DNA from: Sphingomonadales bacterium UBA2369
GTDB lineage: Bacteria > Pseudomonadota > Alphaproteobacteria > Sphingomonadales > Sphingomonadaceae
Length of the DNA stretch: 64,000 bases
Direction: 5' to 3'
Assembly: GCA_002344055.1 (NCBI GenBank)
Contig: DDTH01000003.1
Coordinates: 50,135-114,134 of the forward strand
Shown: one piece after another, positions 8,428-16,294 of the stretch
Numbering within the stretch: position 1 is the stretch's first letter
Layout of the letters: each line of letters begins with the position of its first letter
Notes under the pieces: generated by a model
Database searches by the model: none
What the model saw: the letters and a program-made list of their open reading frames with translations, nothing else
What the model was told of the DNA's origin: nothing
Made by a program: the position numbers and the translations under genes

Positions 8428-10380
8428 ATGCCACGATCGGATTCATCGGCGGGGCGCCCGCACCATCCGGACGCCGCCCAGCGCTTCAACGAGGAGAAGG
8501 CGACCTACACGGTCCGTGGCTCCGACGCGCCCGATCTGGAGGCCGGGGTCGCCGCAATCCGCGAGGTGCTACGGACCCTGCCGGTACGCCCGGGCGTCTA
8601 CCGGATGCTGGATGCGAAGGGCGACGTGCTTTACGTCGGCAAGGCGCGGTCGCTGCGCAATCGCGTGACCAGCTACACGCAGGCGGCCCGCCTCACGAAG
8701 CGCCTGCTGCGCATGGTGGCGCAGACAAGGTCGATGGCGATCGTCACAACCAACAACGAGGCGGAGGCATTGCTGCTCGAGGCGCAGCTGATCAAGCGCT
8801 ACCGGCCTCCCTATAATGTCCTGCTGCGCGACGACAAAAGCTTCCCCTTCATCCTGCTGCGCGAGGATCATGCCTTTCCGCGCGTCCAGCTCCATCGCGG
8901 CGCGCGGCGGCACAAGGGGCAATATTATGGCCCGTTCGCCAGCGCCGGTTCGGTGCGGACGACCCTGACCGCGCTGCAGAAGCTCTTCCTGCTGCGCTCG
9001 TGTACGGACAGCTTCTTCGCCAATCGATCGCGGCCCTGCCTGCTGCACCAGATTCGCCGCTGCTCCGCGCCCTGCGTCGGGCGGATCGACGAGACCGGCT
9101 ATGACGAACTGATCCAGGACGCGAAGGACTTCCTCGGTGGCCGGTCCACGAAGGTGCAGTCGAAGCTGCAGGACCAGATGAGCGTCGCCGCCGAGCGACA
9201 AGATTACGAACTGGCCGCCGTCTATCGCGACCGCCTCCGCGCTTTGACCTACATTCAGGGCAGCCAGGCGATCAACGCCGAGCGGGTGGGGGACGCGGAC
9301 ATCTTCGCACTCAGCGCCAAGGGCGGCACGATGTGCATCCAGGCCTTCTTCATTCGCGGCGGTCAGAATTGGGGCGCGCGCAGCTTCTTTCCCGCGCACA
9401 CCGCCGATGTGCCGGAGGAAGAGGTGCTGTCGAGCTTTCTCGTGCAATTTTACGAGGAGGTGCCGCCGCCACGCGCGATCCTGCTCGACCGCGCAGTGCC
9501 GGAAACGGAATTGCTGGAAGAGGCTTTTGCCGAGCGCGCCGGGCACAAGGTCGAACTGAAGCAGCCGCAGCGCGGCGAGCAACGCCGCCTGATCGATCAG
9601 GCGCGGCGCAATGCCGAGGAAGCGCTCGATCGCCGGCTCGCCGAAACCAGCACGCAGGCAAAGAACCTCCGCGCGCTCGCCGAACTGTTCGAATTGCCCG
9701 AGGCGCCGGGCCGCATCGAGGTCTACGACAACAGCCACGTCCAGGGCACGAATGCGGTCGGCGCGATGATCGTCGCCGGACCCGAGGGGCTGCGCAAGAA
9801 CGCCTATCGCAAGTTCAACATCCGCAATCCGGAGACCGAGCCGGGCGACGATTTCGCGATGATGCGCGAAGTGCTGGGCCGCCGCTTCGCCCGGCTGGAA
9901 AAGGAGGATCCCGACCGGTCACGTGGCGACTGGCCGGATCTGCTGCTGATCGACGGCGGTAAGGGCCAGCTCAGCGCGGTCTGCCGGGTGCTGGAGGAAG
10001 CGGGCATTCACGACGTGCCGGTTGTCGGCGTGTCGAAGGGGCCGGATCGCAATGCGGGCCGCGAGACCTTTCATTTGCCGAGCGGCCGCGATTTCCAGCT
10101 GCCGCCGAACGACCCGACGCTTTTCTATCTGCAGCGCCTGCGCGACGAGGCGCACCGTTTCGCGATCGGCGCGCACCGGACGAAGCGCGCCAAATCCATG
10201 TCGGCCAGCCCGCTCGACGACGTTCCAGGCATTGGCCCGAACCGCAAGCGGGCCTTGCTGATGCACTTCGGCACCGCCCGCGCGGTCCGCAACGCCGCGC
10301 TGGAGGATATCGCGAAGGTGCCGGGCATCAGCCGCGCGACGGCGCAGGGCATTTACGATCATTTTCACCCGCGCGGCTGA
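8428..10380 (+). CDS. uvrC: Excinuclease ABC subunit C
   Basis: The 650-residue nucleotide-excision nuclease has all expected parts: an N-terminal GIY-YIG domain (PVRPGVYRMLDAKGDVLYVGKARSLRNRV, making the 3' incision), a cysteine-containing region (CLLHQIRRCSAPCVG), a UVR motif (LAAVYRDRLRAL) that contacts UvrB, the RNase H-like endonuclease half (RIEVYDNSHVQGTNAVGAMI, making the 5' incision) and a C-terminal double helix-hairpin-helix (DDVPGIGPNRKRALL). ATG 8428 (MPRSDSSAG) is the chosen start; the frame is open to 8290 but that stretch is unlike UvrC. Convergent with the next gene. Confidence 0.96.
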   Translation: MPRSDSSAGRPHHPDAAQRFNEEKATYTVRGSDAPDLEAGVAAIREVLRTLPVRPGVYRMLDAKGDVLYVGKARSLRNRVTSYTQAARLTKRLLRMVAQTRSMAIVTTNNEAEALLLEAQLIKRYRPPYNVLLRDDKSFPFILLREDHAFPRVQLHRGARRHKGQYYGPFASAGSVRTTLTALQKLFLLRSCTDSFFANRSRPCLLHQIRRCSAPCVGRIDETGYDELIQDAKDFLGGRSTKVQSKLQDQMSVAAERQDYELAAVYRDRLRALTYIQGSQAINAERVGDADIFALSAKGGTMCIQAFFIRGGQNWGARSFFPAHTADVPEEEVLSSFLVQFYEEVPPPRAILLDRAVPETELLEEAFAERAGHKVELKQPQRGEQRRLIDQARRNAEEALDRRLAETSTQAKNLRALAELFELPEAPGRIEVYDNSHVQGTNAVGAMIVAGPEGLRKNAYRKFNIRNPETEPGDDFAMMREVLGRRFARLEKEDPDRSRGDWPDLLLIDGGKGQLSAVCRVLEEAGIHDVPVVGVSKGPDRNAGRETFHLPSGRDFQLPPNDPTLFYLQRLRDEAHRFAIGAHRTKRAKSMSASPLDDVPGIGPNRKRALLMHFGTARAVRNAALEDIAKVPGISRATAQGIYDHFHPRG

Positions 10381-10387
10381 GCGCGGA

Positions 10388-11440
10388 TCAGGCGGCCTTC
10401 CACAGCCTGCCGAGAGCGGCGGCCGCCGCTTTGGGGCGCACGAACAGCAGGTCGATGATCTCCGGCCCGGCTTGCGCTCCCATTTCGCTTTTATAGCCGG
10501 CGTCGCCCGAACCCCAGCTGATCCGCTCGATCCCGTCGCGTGCGGCCTGTTCGAACTCCCGGATCAGCAAAGTGCGGCCCGGGCTATACTGGGCGAAGCG
10601 CTCGTCATAATTGTTGGCGATCTGGTAAAGAGTCGGCCCGACGCGCAGGCCGAAGGTAAAGGCTGCAGGCGTATCGCCGACCCGCAGAATGCTGCCGCAC
10701 AGTTTCGCTGCGAGTTCCGGGTCTGCGGCAACCCCCTCCCAGATACGCCGCTGCCGCTCATCGGCGAACTGCAGCCCGGCCCCCGCTTCGGTGGCCAGCC
10801 AGCTATTGCGTTCGATCCCGGCGATCGCGTCGCGATCCTCGGCAAGCCAGTCCGCGCCCGTAAAGCGCCGACTCTCCAGTGCCCCGATCTCGCCCAGCTT
10901 CTTCTCGCGCCAGCGATTCTTCTTCAGCGTCGATGCGCGGGGCCAGGCACTTTCCGCCGTGAGCGCCCGCATGTCGATCTCGAAACAGCTGCCGAGTTGC
11001 CGTTCCAGCACGGCCCAGCCGCTCGCCACGGCTGCTTGGCGCACCTTATTCGCGGACGGATCGTCGGCGAAGACGGGGCCAAGCCGCCACACTCTGCCGA
11101 GGACGCGGCGCATCGCGCGATCGGCGAACATCGCGGTCATTTCGTGCGGGGCCGCATCGGCAGCGACCGCCATGCTGCGGAAAGGCCAATAGCTGCCCGC
11201 CACTTCGCGGACTTTGAGTGGCCCGACGTGCCGGTCGACCAGACCGAATGCGGCCAACGCGCTGCCGTCGCCGCGCAATATGGCGGACAGGCGCGCGCCC
11301 TCGCAGGCGGCAACCCAGGCGCCGCGGAGGAACAGGTGACGCGGATCGGCCGCTGCGGCCGCCGTGTCCAGATCGGACGGCGTCGCAGGCACGATGTGCA
11401 GGCGCTCCCGCGCAGGCTGAACGTCCCGCCGCATTAACAT
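10388..11440 (-). CDS. GNAT/FemAB-like acyltransferase (CelD-like)
   Basis: The product of about 350 residues has the two-half layout of the acetyltransferase_6/CelD-BioF-like group. Recognisable blocks are STLKKNRWREKKL in the middle and LAAKLCGSILRVGDTPAAF, YDERFAQYSPGRTLLI and ERISWGSGDAGYKSEMGA toward the end, which in this fold form the acyl-CoA or aminoacyl-binding GNAT core. Such proteins occur in exopolysaccharide loci and probably acylate sugars or peptides. The start is ATG 11440 or ATG 11434 (MLMRRD); no strong ribosome-binding site decides. It is divergent from the deacetylase gene, 90 bp away, suggesting a shared process. Confidence 0.78.
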   Translation of the reverse strand: MLMRRDVQPARERLHIVPATPSDLDTAAAAADPRHLFLRGAWVAACEGARLSAILRGDGSALAAFGLVDRHVGPLKVREVAGSYWPFRSMAVAADAAPHEMTAMFADRAMRRVLGRVWRLGPVFADDPSANKVRQAAVASGWAVLERQLGSCFEIDMRALTAESAWPRASTLKKNRWREKKLGEIGALESRRFTGADWLAEDRDAIAGIERNSWLATEAGAGLQFADERQRRIWEGVAADPELAAKLCGSILRVGDTPAAFTFGLRVGPTLYQIANNYDERFAQYSPGRTLLIREFEQAARDGIERISWGSGDAGYKSEMGAQAGPEIIDLLFVRPKAAAAALGRLWKAA

Positions 11441-11530
11441 GGGTTTGGAACTGCCCGATTCGCCGTTAAAATGGCGTGTAACAGCGCCCGGGTTCACCTT
11501 TTCTTGGGAGGGTGACGCTAAGCCGCCCTC

Positions 11531-12517
11531 ATGGCGACGCGCGTGCTTCTTACCGTCGATACGGAACTGGTCTGGCGGCACCATGCGGCCGGCCATGACT
11601 GGCGGGAGAATTTCGCCCGTTCCTACAACGCGGCAGGGGTGGGGATTCCCTATCAGCTCGAGCTGCTGGGTCGGCACGATCTGAAGGCGTGCTTCTTCGT
11701 CGATCCGATGCCCGCGGCGGTGCACGGGCTGGACCCGGTCAGGCGCATGGTCGATCCGATCCTCGCGGCTGGGCAGGAAGTACAGCTGCATCTTCACCCC
11801 TTCTGGGCGCATCTGGAAAAGGCCGAGCAGAGCCGCCGCACGGACGAACTCACGGCTTATGATTACGAGGCGCAGCTTGAGCTGATCTGCCGGGCGCGCG
11901 ACCTGCTGGTGGCAGCGGGCGTGCCCGATCCGATCGCCTTCCGCTCCGGCAGCTATGCCGCCAATGCCGACACCGCCCGGGCGCTGGCCGAACTCGGCTT
12001 CCGCTACGACAGCAGCCACAATGGCTCGCATCATCCGGAGCCGAGCGCGCTGCCGCTGCCGCCGGAAATGGTCGCGCCGGTGGAAATCGCGCCTGGCCTG
12101 ATCGAATTGCCCGTCAGCCAGATCGGCGGTGCGGACGGCCTCCGTCATTTGCAGATCTGCGCCGTGTCATTCCCCGAAATGCGCGCCGCATTGGTGGCCG
12201 CGCGGACGGCGAGCCAGCCCGTCGTCACCATCGTGAGTCACAGTTTCGAACTCGCCACCCGCAACGGCCTTGCCGTCAATCGCGTCGTGCGCCGCCGCTT
12301 CGACAGGCTCTGCGTCTTTCTCGATCGCGCGCGCGAGATATTGCCCACAGCCAATTTCGCGACCCTGCCCGATGTATCGCTGGCCTCGTACGCGGCACCC
12401 TTCCCGGGCAGCCAGCAGCGGCGCCTGCGCCGGATGGCCGGGCAGGCGTGGGGCAATCTGCGCTACGAGCGCTTCGCGGCCCGCGCGGCCGAGCGGAGGC
12501 GGGCGCATGTTGGCTGA
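11531..12517 (+). CDS. Polysaccharide deacetylase-like protein
   Basis: The 328-residue product begins with VLLTVDTELVW, matching the first NodB motif with catalytic and metal aspartates (TVDTE), and has HLHPFW at about residues 86-91 as a metal-binding His-x-His and AFRSGSYAAN as the third motif. These are hallmarks of carbohydrate esterase family 4-type fold enzymes that remove N-acetyl groups from glycans. There is no signal peptide, so it would act in the cytoplasm or on lipid-linked precursors. It overlaps the following acyltransferase gene by 11 bp, so the two are translationally coupled. Confidence 0.82.
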   Translation: MATRVLLTVDTELVWRHHAAGHDWRENFARSYNAAGVGIPYQLELLGRHDLKACFFVDPMPAAVHGLDPVRRMVDPILAAGQEVQLHLHPFWAHLEKAEQSRRTDELTAYDYEAQLELICRARDLLVAAGVPDPIAFRSGSYAANADTARALAELGFRYDSSHNGSHHPEPSALPLPPEMVAPVEIAPGLIELPVSQIGGADGLRHLQICAVSFPEMRAALVAARTASQPVVTIVSHSFELATRNGLAVNRVVRRRFDRLCVFLDRAREILPTANFATLPDVSLASYAAPFPGSQQRRLRRMAGQAWGNLRYERFAARAAERRRAHVG

Positions 12518-13382
12518 CGCAATCGCCGCCCGCACGCCTCTGCCGTTCCGCGTCGGTCCGCGCACCGTCGTGCGCGTCCACCGCCGGCTGGTGCGGGTGA
12601 CGGTGCCGCTGGAACAGGCGATCAGCGGAGCGTCCGTCACGCTGCCCGGTCTGCCGCCACAAGCGGATGGCTATTATCTTCGCGCCGTGCCGGAGGATCA
12701 GGCTGGCACGATCGGCGGTGCAACGGGGATGCGCGCCTTCATCCGGCAATCCTATCCGCATCATTATGCCGATCTCGGCATGGGTTACGATGCCTATCTC
12801 GCCAGCTTTTCCGCCAAGACCCGCTCGTCGCTGAAGCGCAAGACGCGCAAGCTGGCGGAGCATTCGGGCGGCGAACTGGACATCCGCGTCTATCGCACCC
12901 CGGCCGAGATTGCCGATTTTCACGCTTGTGCGCGCGCCGTCTCGGCGCTGACCTATCAGGAGAAATTGCTCGACGCCGGCCTGCCGGAGGATCTGACGGA
13001 GATGCAGGCGCTCGCCGCCCGCGATCAGGTCCGCGCCTTTCTGCTGTTCATGGACGGCCGCGCCGTCGCCTATCTCCATACGCCGGGGGAGGGGGCGACA
13101 CTCCGCTACGAGCATCTCGGCTACGATCCGGCCTTTGCCGACTGGTCGGTGGGCAGCGTGCTGCAACTGGAGGCGATGCGGCTGCTGATGGAAGAGCGCC
13201 GCTTCCGCTGGTTTGATTTCACGGAGGGCGACGGCCAGCATAAGCGCGCCTTCGCCACTGGATCGATCCCCAGTGTCGATCTGCTTCTGCTCCGGCCGAC
13301 CTTGAGCAATGTCGCCACCGCTTCTGCGCTCGCCGGGTTCGACCGCGCCGTTTCCTTCGCCAAGAGGATCGTGGGCCGGTAA
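12507..13382 (+). CDS. GNAT/FemAB-like acyltransferase
   Basis: The 291-residue protein is a second member of the acetyltransferase_6-like group. It contains the basic helix FSAKTRSSLKRKTRKLAEHSGG, then AVSALTYQEKLLDAGL, RAFLLFMDGRAVAYLHTPGEG and a C-terminal GNAT-like block (SVGSVLQLEAMRLLMEERRFRWFDFTEGDGQHKRAFATG). ATG 12507 lies within the end of the deacetylase gene. Its similarity in layout to the divergent neighbour at 10388-11440 and coupling to the deacetylase suggest a glycan-modification unit that deacetylates and then re-acylates a sugar. That pathway role is inference. Confidence 0.78.
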   Translation: MLADAIAARTPLPFRVGPRTVVRVHRRLVRVTVPLEQAISGASVTLPGLPPQADGYYLRAVPEDQAGTIGGATGMRAFIRQSYPHHYADLGMGYDAYLASFSAKTRSSLKRKTRKLAEHSGGELDIRVYRTPAEIADFHACARAVSALTYQEKLLDAGLPEDLTEMQALAARDQVRAFLLFMDGRAVAYLHTPGEGATLRYEHLGYDPAFADWSVGSVLQLEAMRLLMEERRFRWFDFTEGDGQHKRAFATGSIPSVDLLLLRPTLSNVATASALAGFDRAVSFAKRIVGR

Positions 13383-13391
13383 GACGCGCCG

Positions 13392-14153
13392 ATGCGCCTC
13401 AGCAGCCACGCCATCATTCTGTCGGTTCGCGCGCATGGCGAGCATGACGCGATCGTTCGCGCGCTCACGCCGGGCGACGGTGTTCGACCCGGCTATGTCC
13501 GCGGCGGCCGCTCGCGCCGGCTGCGGCCCGTACTGCTGCCGGGCAATTTGATCGCCGCCGAGTTCCGCGCCCGTACCGAGGATCAGCTCGCCCATCTCAC
13601 CGCCGAACTGATCCGCAGCCGGGCGCCTATGCTCGGCGAGCCGCTTGCCGCCGCGGCGATCGAATGGGCGACCGTCCTGACCGCTACCGCCTTGCCGGAG
13701 GCGCAGCCTTATCCCGGCCTCTATGCCGGCCTTTCCGGCCTGCTCGACGCACTAGAAGCGGCGCCGAGCGCACGCGGCTGGGGAGCTGCTCTGGTGCGCT
13801 ACGAATATCTGCTGCTCGGCGAACTCGGCTTCGGTCTCGATCTCACCGAATGCGCTGCAACAGGCGGCACGCACGATTTGGTCTTCGTCAGCCCGCGCAG
13901 CGGGCGCGCCGTCAGCCGCGCCGGGGCAGGGGAGTATCGCGAGCGCCTGTTTCCCCTCCCGCCGTTTCTTGCGGAAGGCGGTGTTGCAAGCGGCTGGGAC
14001 GAGATTGTCGCGGGCCTCAGGATCACCGGCCATTTCCTCGCCCGCGACGTGCTGATCGACCGGCGGGCCGATCTGCTCGCCTCGCGCGGACGGCTGCTGG
14101 ATCGCCTGCAGCGGTTGACCTCGCCGCCTTCAGCCCCAAGTGGGGTGATGTGA
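13392..14153 (+). CDS. recO: DNA repair protein RecO
   Basis: The 253-residue product matches RecO: an N-terminal OB-fold (SSHAIILSVRAHGEHDAIVRAL) and a helical C-terminal part (ARGWGAALVRYEYLLLGELGFGLDL). Cysteines are fewer than in zinc-binding RecO forms; only one (Cys in DLTECAATGG) is evident. RecO loads RecA on SSB-coated DNA together with RecR. ATG 13392 begins MRLSSHAII. It is 9 bp after the acyltransferase gene and its stop overlaps the apaG start. Confidence 0.88.
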   Translation: MRLSSHAIILSVRAHGEHDAIVRALTPGDGVRPGYVRGGRSRRLRPVLLPGNLIAAEFRARTEDQLAHLTAELIRSRAPMLGEPLAAAAIEWATVLTATALPEAQPYPGLYAGLSGLLDALEAAPSARGWGAALVRYEYLLLGELGFGLDLTECAATGGTHDLVFVSPRSGRAVSRAGAGEYRERLFPLPPFLAEGGVASGWDEIVAGLRITGHFLARDVLIDRRADLLASRGRLLDRLQRLTSPPSAPSGVM

Positions 14154-14548
14154 AAGCCTTGTTCCCCCACAGCGCCCGGACGGACGACATCGTCGTCCGC
14201 GTCTCGGTCAGCTTCCTGCCCGAACAATCGGAGCCGTCGCGCGGCCGCTGGTTCTGGGCCTATCATATCCGCATCGAGAATGAGGGTGCGACGCGCGCGA
14301 AGCTCGTCAGCCGCGAATGGACGATCAAGGACGGACGCGGCGGCGTGCACGAGGTGCGGGGCGAAGGCGTGGTCGGCGAGCAGCCGGTCATCGAGCCGGG
14401 CGAAGCGTACGATTATGTCTCCGGCTGCCCGCTCACGACGCCGACCGGATCGATGGAAGGCCGCTATTTCATGGTCGCGGCGGATGGCAGCCGTTTCGAA
14501 GTCGAGATTCCGCGCTTCCCGCTGATCGCCCCGGCGGTGACCAGCTAG
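14150..14548 (+). CDS. apaG: ApaG protein
   Basis: The 132-residue protein is a single ApaG (DUF525) immunoglobulin-like domain: IVVRVSVSFLPEQSEP, WAYHIRIENEGATRAKLVSREW, GEGVVGEQPVIEPGEAYDY and PTGSMEGRYFMV are the family blocks. Its molecular role is unclear; it is linked to Co2+/Mg2+ and dinucleotide phenotypes in enterobacteria. The start is GTG 14150, overlapping the recO stop in the form GTGA. That coupling and the family length of about 130 support it. Its last bases overlap the convergent hydrolase gene by 4 bp. Confidence 0.9.
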   Translation: MKALFPHSARTDDIVVRVSVSFLPEQSEPSRGRWFWAYHIRIENEGATRAKLVSREWTIKDGRGGVHEVRGEGVVGEQPVIEPGEAYDYVSGCPLTTPTGSMEGRYFMVAADGSRFEVEIPRFPLIAPAVTS

Positions 14549-15852
14549 CGCACGAGCCGCGCGGCGCGCACGATCAATGCATGGAAGGCCGCTTCATCGA
14601 CCAAAGCGGCCGGATTGTTCCACCCCGCCGTTACCACGTGCCACACGCCCGCATTGTTGCGGATCAGGTAGGTGAGGTTGATCACCCCCGGCTCCGATCC
14701 GCCCTTGAAGCCGACATAGGAAAAGGCGCCAGCCGCATCGCGCGCCATGCCGGGGCTGATCGCCAGCACGGCTTTCGCGGTGTCGTCGGCGTTGACGCGC
14801 AGCCAGTCCATCACGCGCGCCATGTCGGCCGCCGTGGCGAACCATTCGACCGTGTCGATCGCGACCGGGCCGGTGGCGAAAAGCTGGCTGACCTCTACCG
14901 CTGGGCCGCCATCGGCCTCCTGTTCGCGCAGGATGCGGCGCCGGCCGGCCTCGTCGGCGGCCAGCCATGCGGTGCGCGCCTCGGCATTGGCCTTCAGCTG
15001 GAAGAGCTCGATGGTGGACAGCATCGGCCGGTTGCGCGCCGCCTGGCTCAGGCCCATCCGCGTCATCATCCGTTCGACATTTTCGCGCCCGGCGAGGCGC
15101 AACAGCACATCCGTCGCGGTATTGTCGCTGCGCGAGATCATCAGCGACGCCAGTGTGTGCACCGTCACCGGCGAACCCAGCGGCCAGTCCTGCAATATGC
15201 CGCTCGGCAGCGAGTGGCGGTCGATTGGCACCACCTCGCTCCAGCGCCGCTGGCCAGCCTGCACTTGCCGGCTCAATTCGGCGAGGATCAGCAGCTTGAA
15301 GCTGGAACCGATGGCGAGCGGGCGATCCGGCTCCAGCTGGGTGACCACGGTAGGGGCACCATCTCCCAGCCGCGCGACCTGGAAATTCACCTGGCCCGGC
15401 AGCTGGCGAAGCTCGCCGAGGATCGTCTCCGTACTGTCGCCGCCGATCGGTTCGCTGCCGGTGACGTTCAGCCCGGCGATGCGATGGGGCGCCTGCGCCT
15501 CGACCTGCAGGCTCATGATGACGATCGCGCGCTGGAAGGTGAAGCGGACGGTGCCGGCGGTCGGCGAGGCGGCGGCGACGCTCTCAACATCGCGGACCGT
15601 GCCGCATTGCGCGGCCAGTTGCTGGGTAACGCCGGCAATCTGTTCGGCGGGCACCTGCGCCAGGAAACCGGCGGTGAAGATGCTCGGCAGGTCGCCCTGT
15701 CCGCGCAGCACCGACACGACATCGCGCGCGCGTTGATTGAGCGGGTTCTGCGCCGTGGCCGGGACGGGAGCGGGATTCGCAGGAGGCTGCGCAAGGCTCG
15801 GTGATGCGACTACGAACAGAATTGAGAGCAGGATCAGTTTCAATCGCCGCAT
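14545..15852 (-). CDS. Exported class A beta-lactamase-like serine hydrolase
   Basis: The 435-residue protein has a signal peptide (to about residue 21, SLAQ), an N-terminal domain of about 130 residues resembling the DUF3887/Cpe-type domain, and a C-terminal penicillin-binding fold with active-site SSFK (183-186), SRSDN (SDN at 242-244) and KGG (383-385) in place of KTG. These correspond to the catalytic serine, SDN loop and KTG box of class A enzymes. No convincing omega-loop glutamate is seen, so it may be a transpeptidase-like or esterase relative rather than a true beta-lactamase. Acts in the periplasm. Confidence 0.8.
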   Translation of the reverse strand: MRRLKLILLSILFVVASPSLAQPPANPAPVPATAQNPLNQRARDVVSVLRGQGDLPSIFTAGFLAQVPAEQIAGVTQQLAAQCGTVRDVESVAAASPTAGTVRFTFQRAIVIMSLQVEAQAPHRIAGLNVTGSEPIGGDSTETILGELRQLPGQVNFQVARLGDGAPTVVTQLEPDRPLAIGSSFKLLILAELSRQVQAGQRRWSEVVPIDRHSLPSGILQDWPLGSPVTVHTLASLMISRSDNTATDVLLRLAGRENVERMMTRMGLSQAARNRPMLSTIELFQLKANAEARTAWLAADEAGRRRILREQEADGGPAVEVSQLFATGPVAIDTVEWFATAADMARVMDWLRVNADDTAKAVLAISPGMARDAAGAFSYVGFKGGSEPGVINLTYLIRNNAGVWHVVTAGWNNPAALVDEAAFHALIVRAARLVR

Positions 15853-15933
15853 GTCATACTCTCCGTGGATCCCGTTTCGGGCGGCAAACGGTCTAGAAGG
15901 GACCGATCCGACTGGGAAGCCGCTCTCGCTCGC

Positions 15934-16254
15934 TCAGAAAACGCGGAAGAAGGGCCACAGCGCCCAGGTCGCGGGACCCGCGAGCAGAAGCCCGGCGACA
16001 ACGTCGAAACCGCGGATCGGGCGGATGCGGACGCCGCGACGCGGGTTTCGATAGCTGTCCCGCAAGGTGGCCAGCAGCACGTAGAAGCCGCACAGCGCCG
16101 TTGCCGCCAGCGCCGCTACGTAAGGCAGCACGAAGACATGCGGCCAGATCGCGAAAGCCGCCCAGCACAGCACGGCCACGACACCGCAGACGACGCCCGC
16201 GGCGATCGCCTTCGGCACGCTGATGAATGAAATGAAGCCCCGTTTGCCCGCCAT
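15934..16254 (-). CDS. Small integral membrane protein of unknown function
   Basis: The 106-residue product has three predicted membrane helices: AIAAGVVCGVVAVLCWAAFAIW, LPYVAALAATALCGFYVLLA and VVAGLLLAGPATWALWPFF. A basic loop (RDSYRNPRRGVRIRPIR) lies between helices 2 and 3, so it should face the cytoplasm. The codon use is normal for the window and the start ATG 16252-16254 follows no strong ribosome-binding site. It lies between parE and the beta-lactamase-like gene on the same strand. I do not recognise the family. Confidence 0.65.
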   Translation of the reverse strand: MAGKRGFISFISVPKAIAAGVVCGVVAVLCWAAFAIWPHVFVLPYVAALAATALCGFYVLLATLRDSYRNPRRGVRIRPIRGFDVVAGLLLAGPATWALWPFFRVF

Positions 16255-16294
16255 CCTGCGCAGATGAGCAGTAGGGCGCCCGCGCGCAAGGGCG

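Noticed and set aside
11439..11684. Plus-strand frame starting at 11439 as an extended deacetylase
   Set aside because: It is in a different frame from the deacetylase and carries no motif; the ATG at 11531 gives the full NodB domain.
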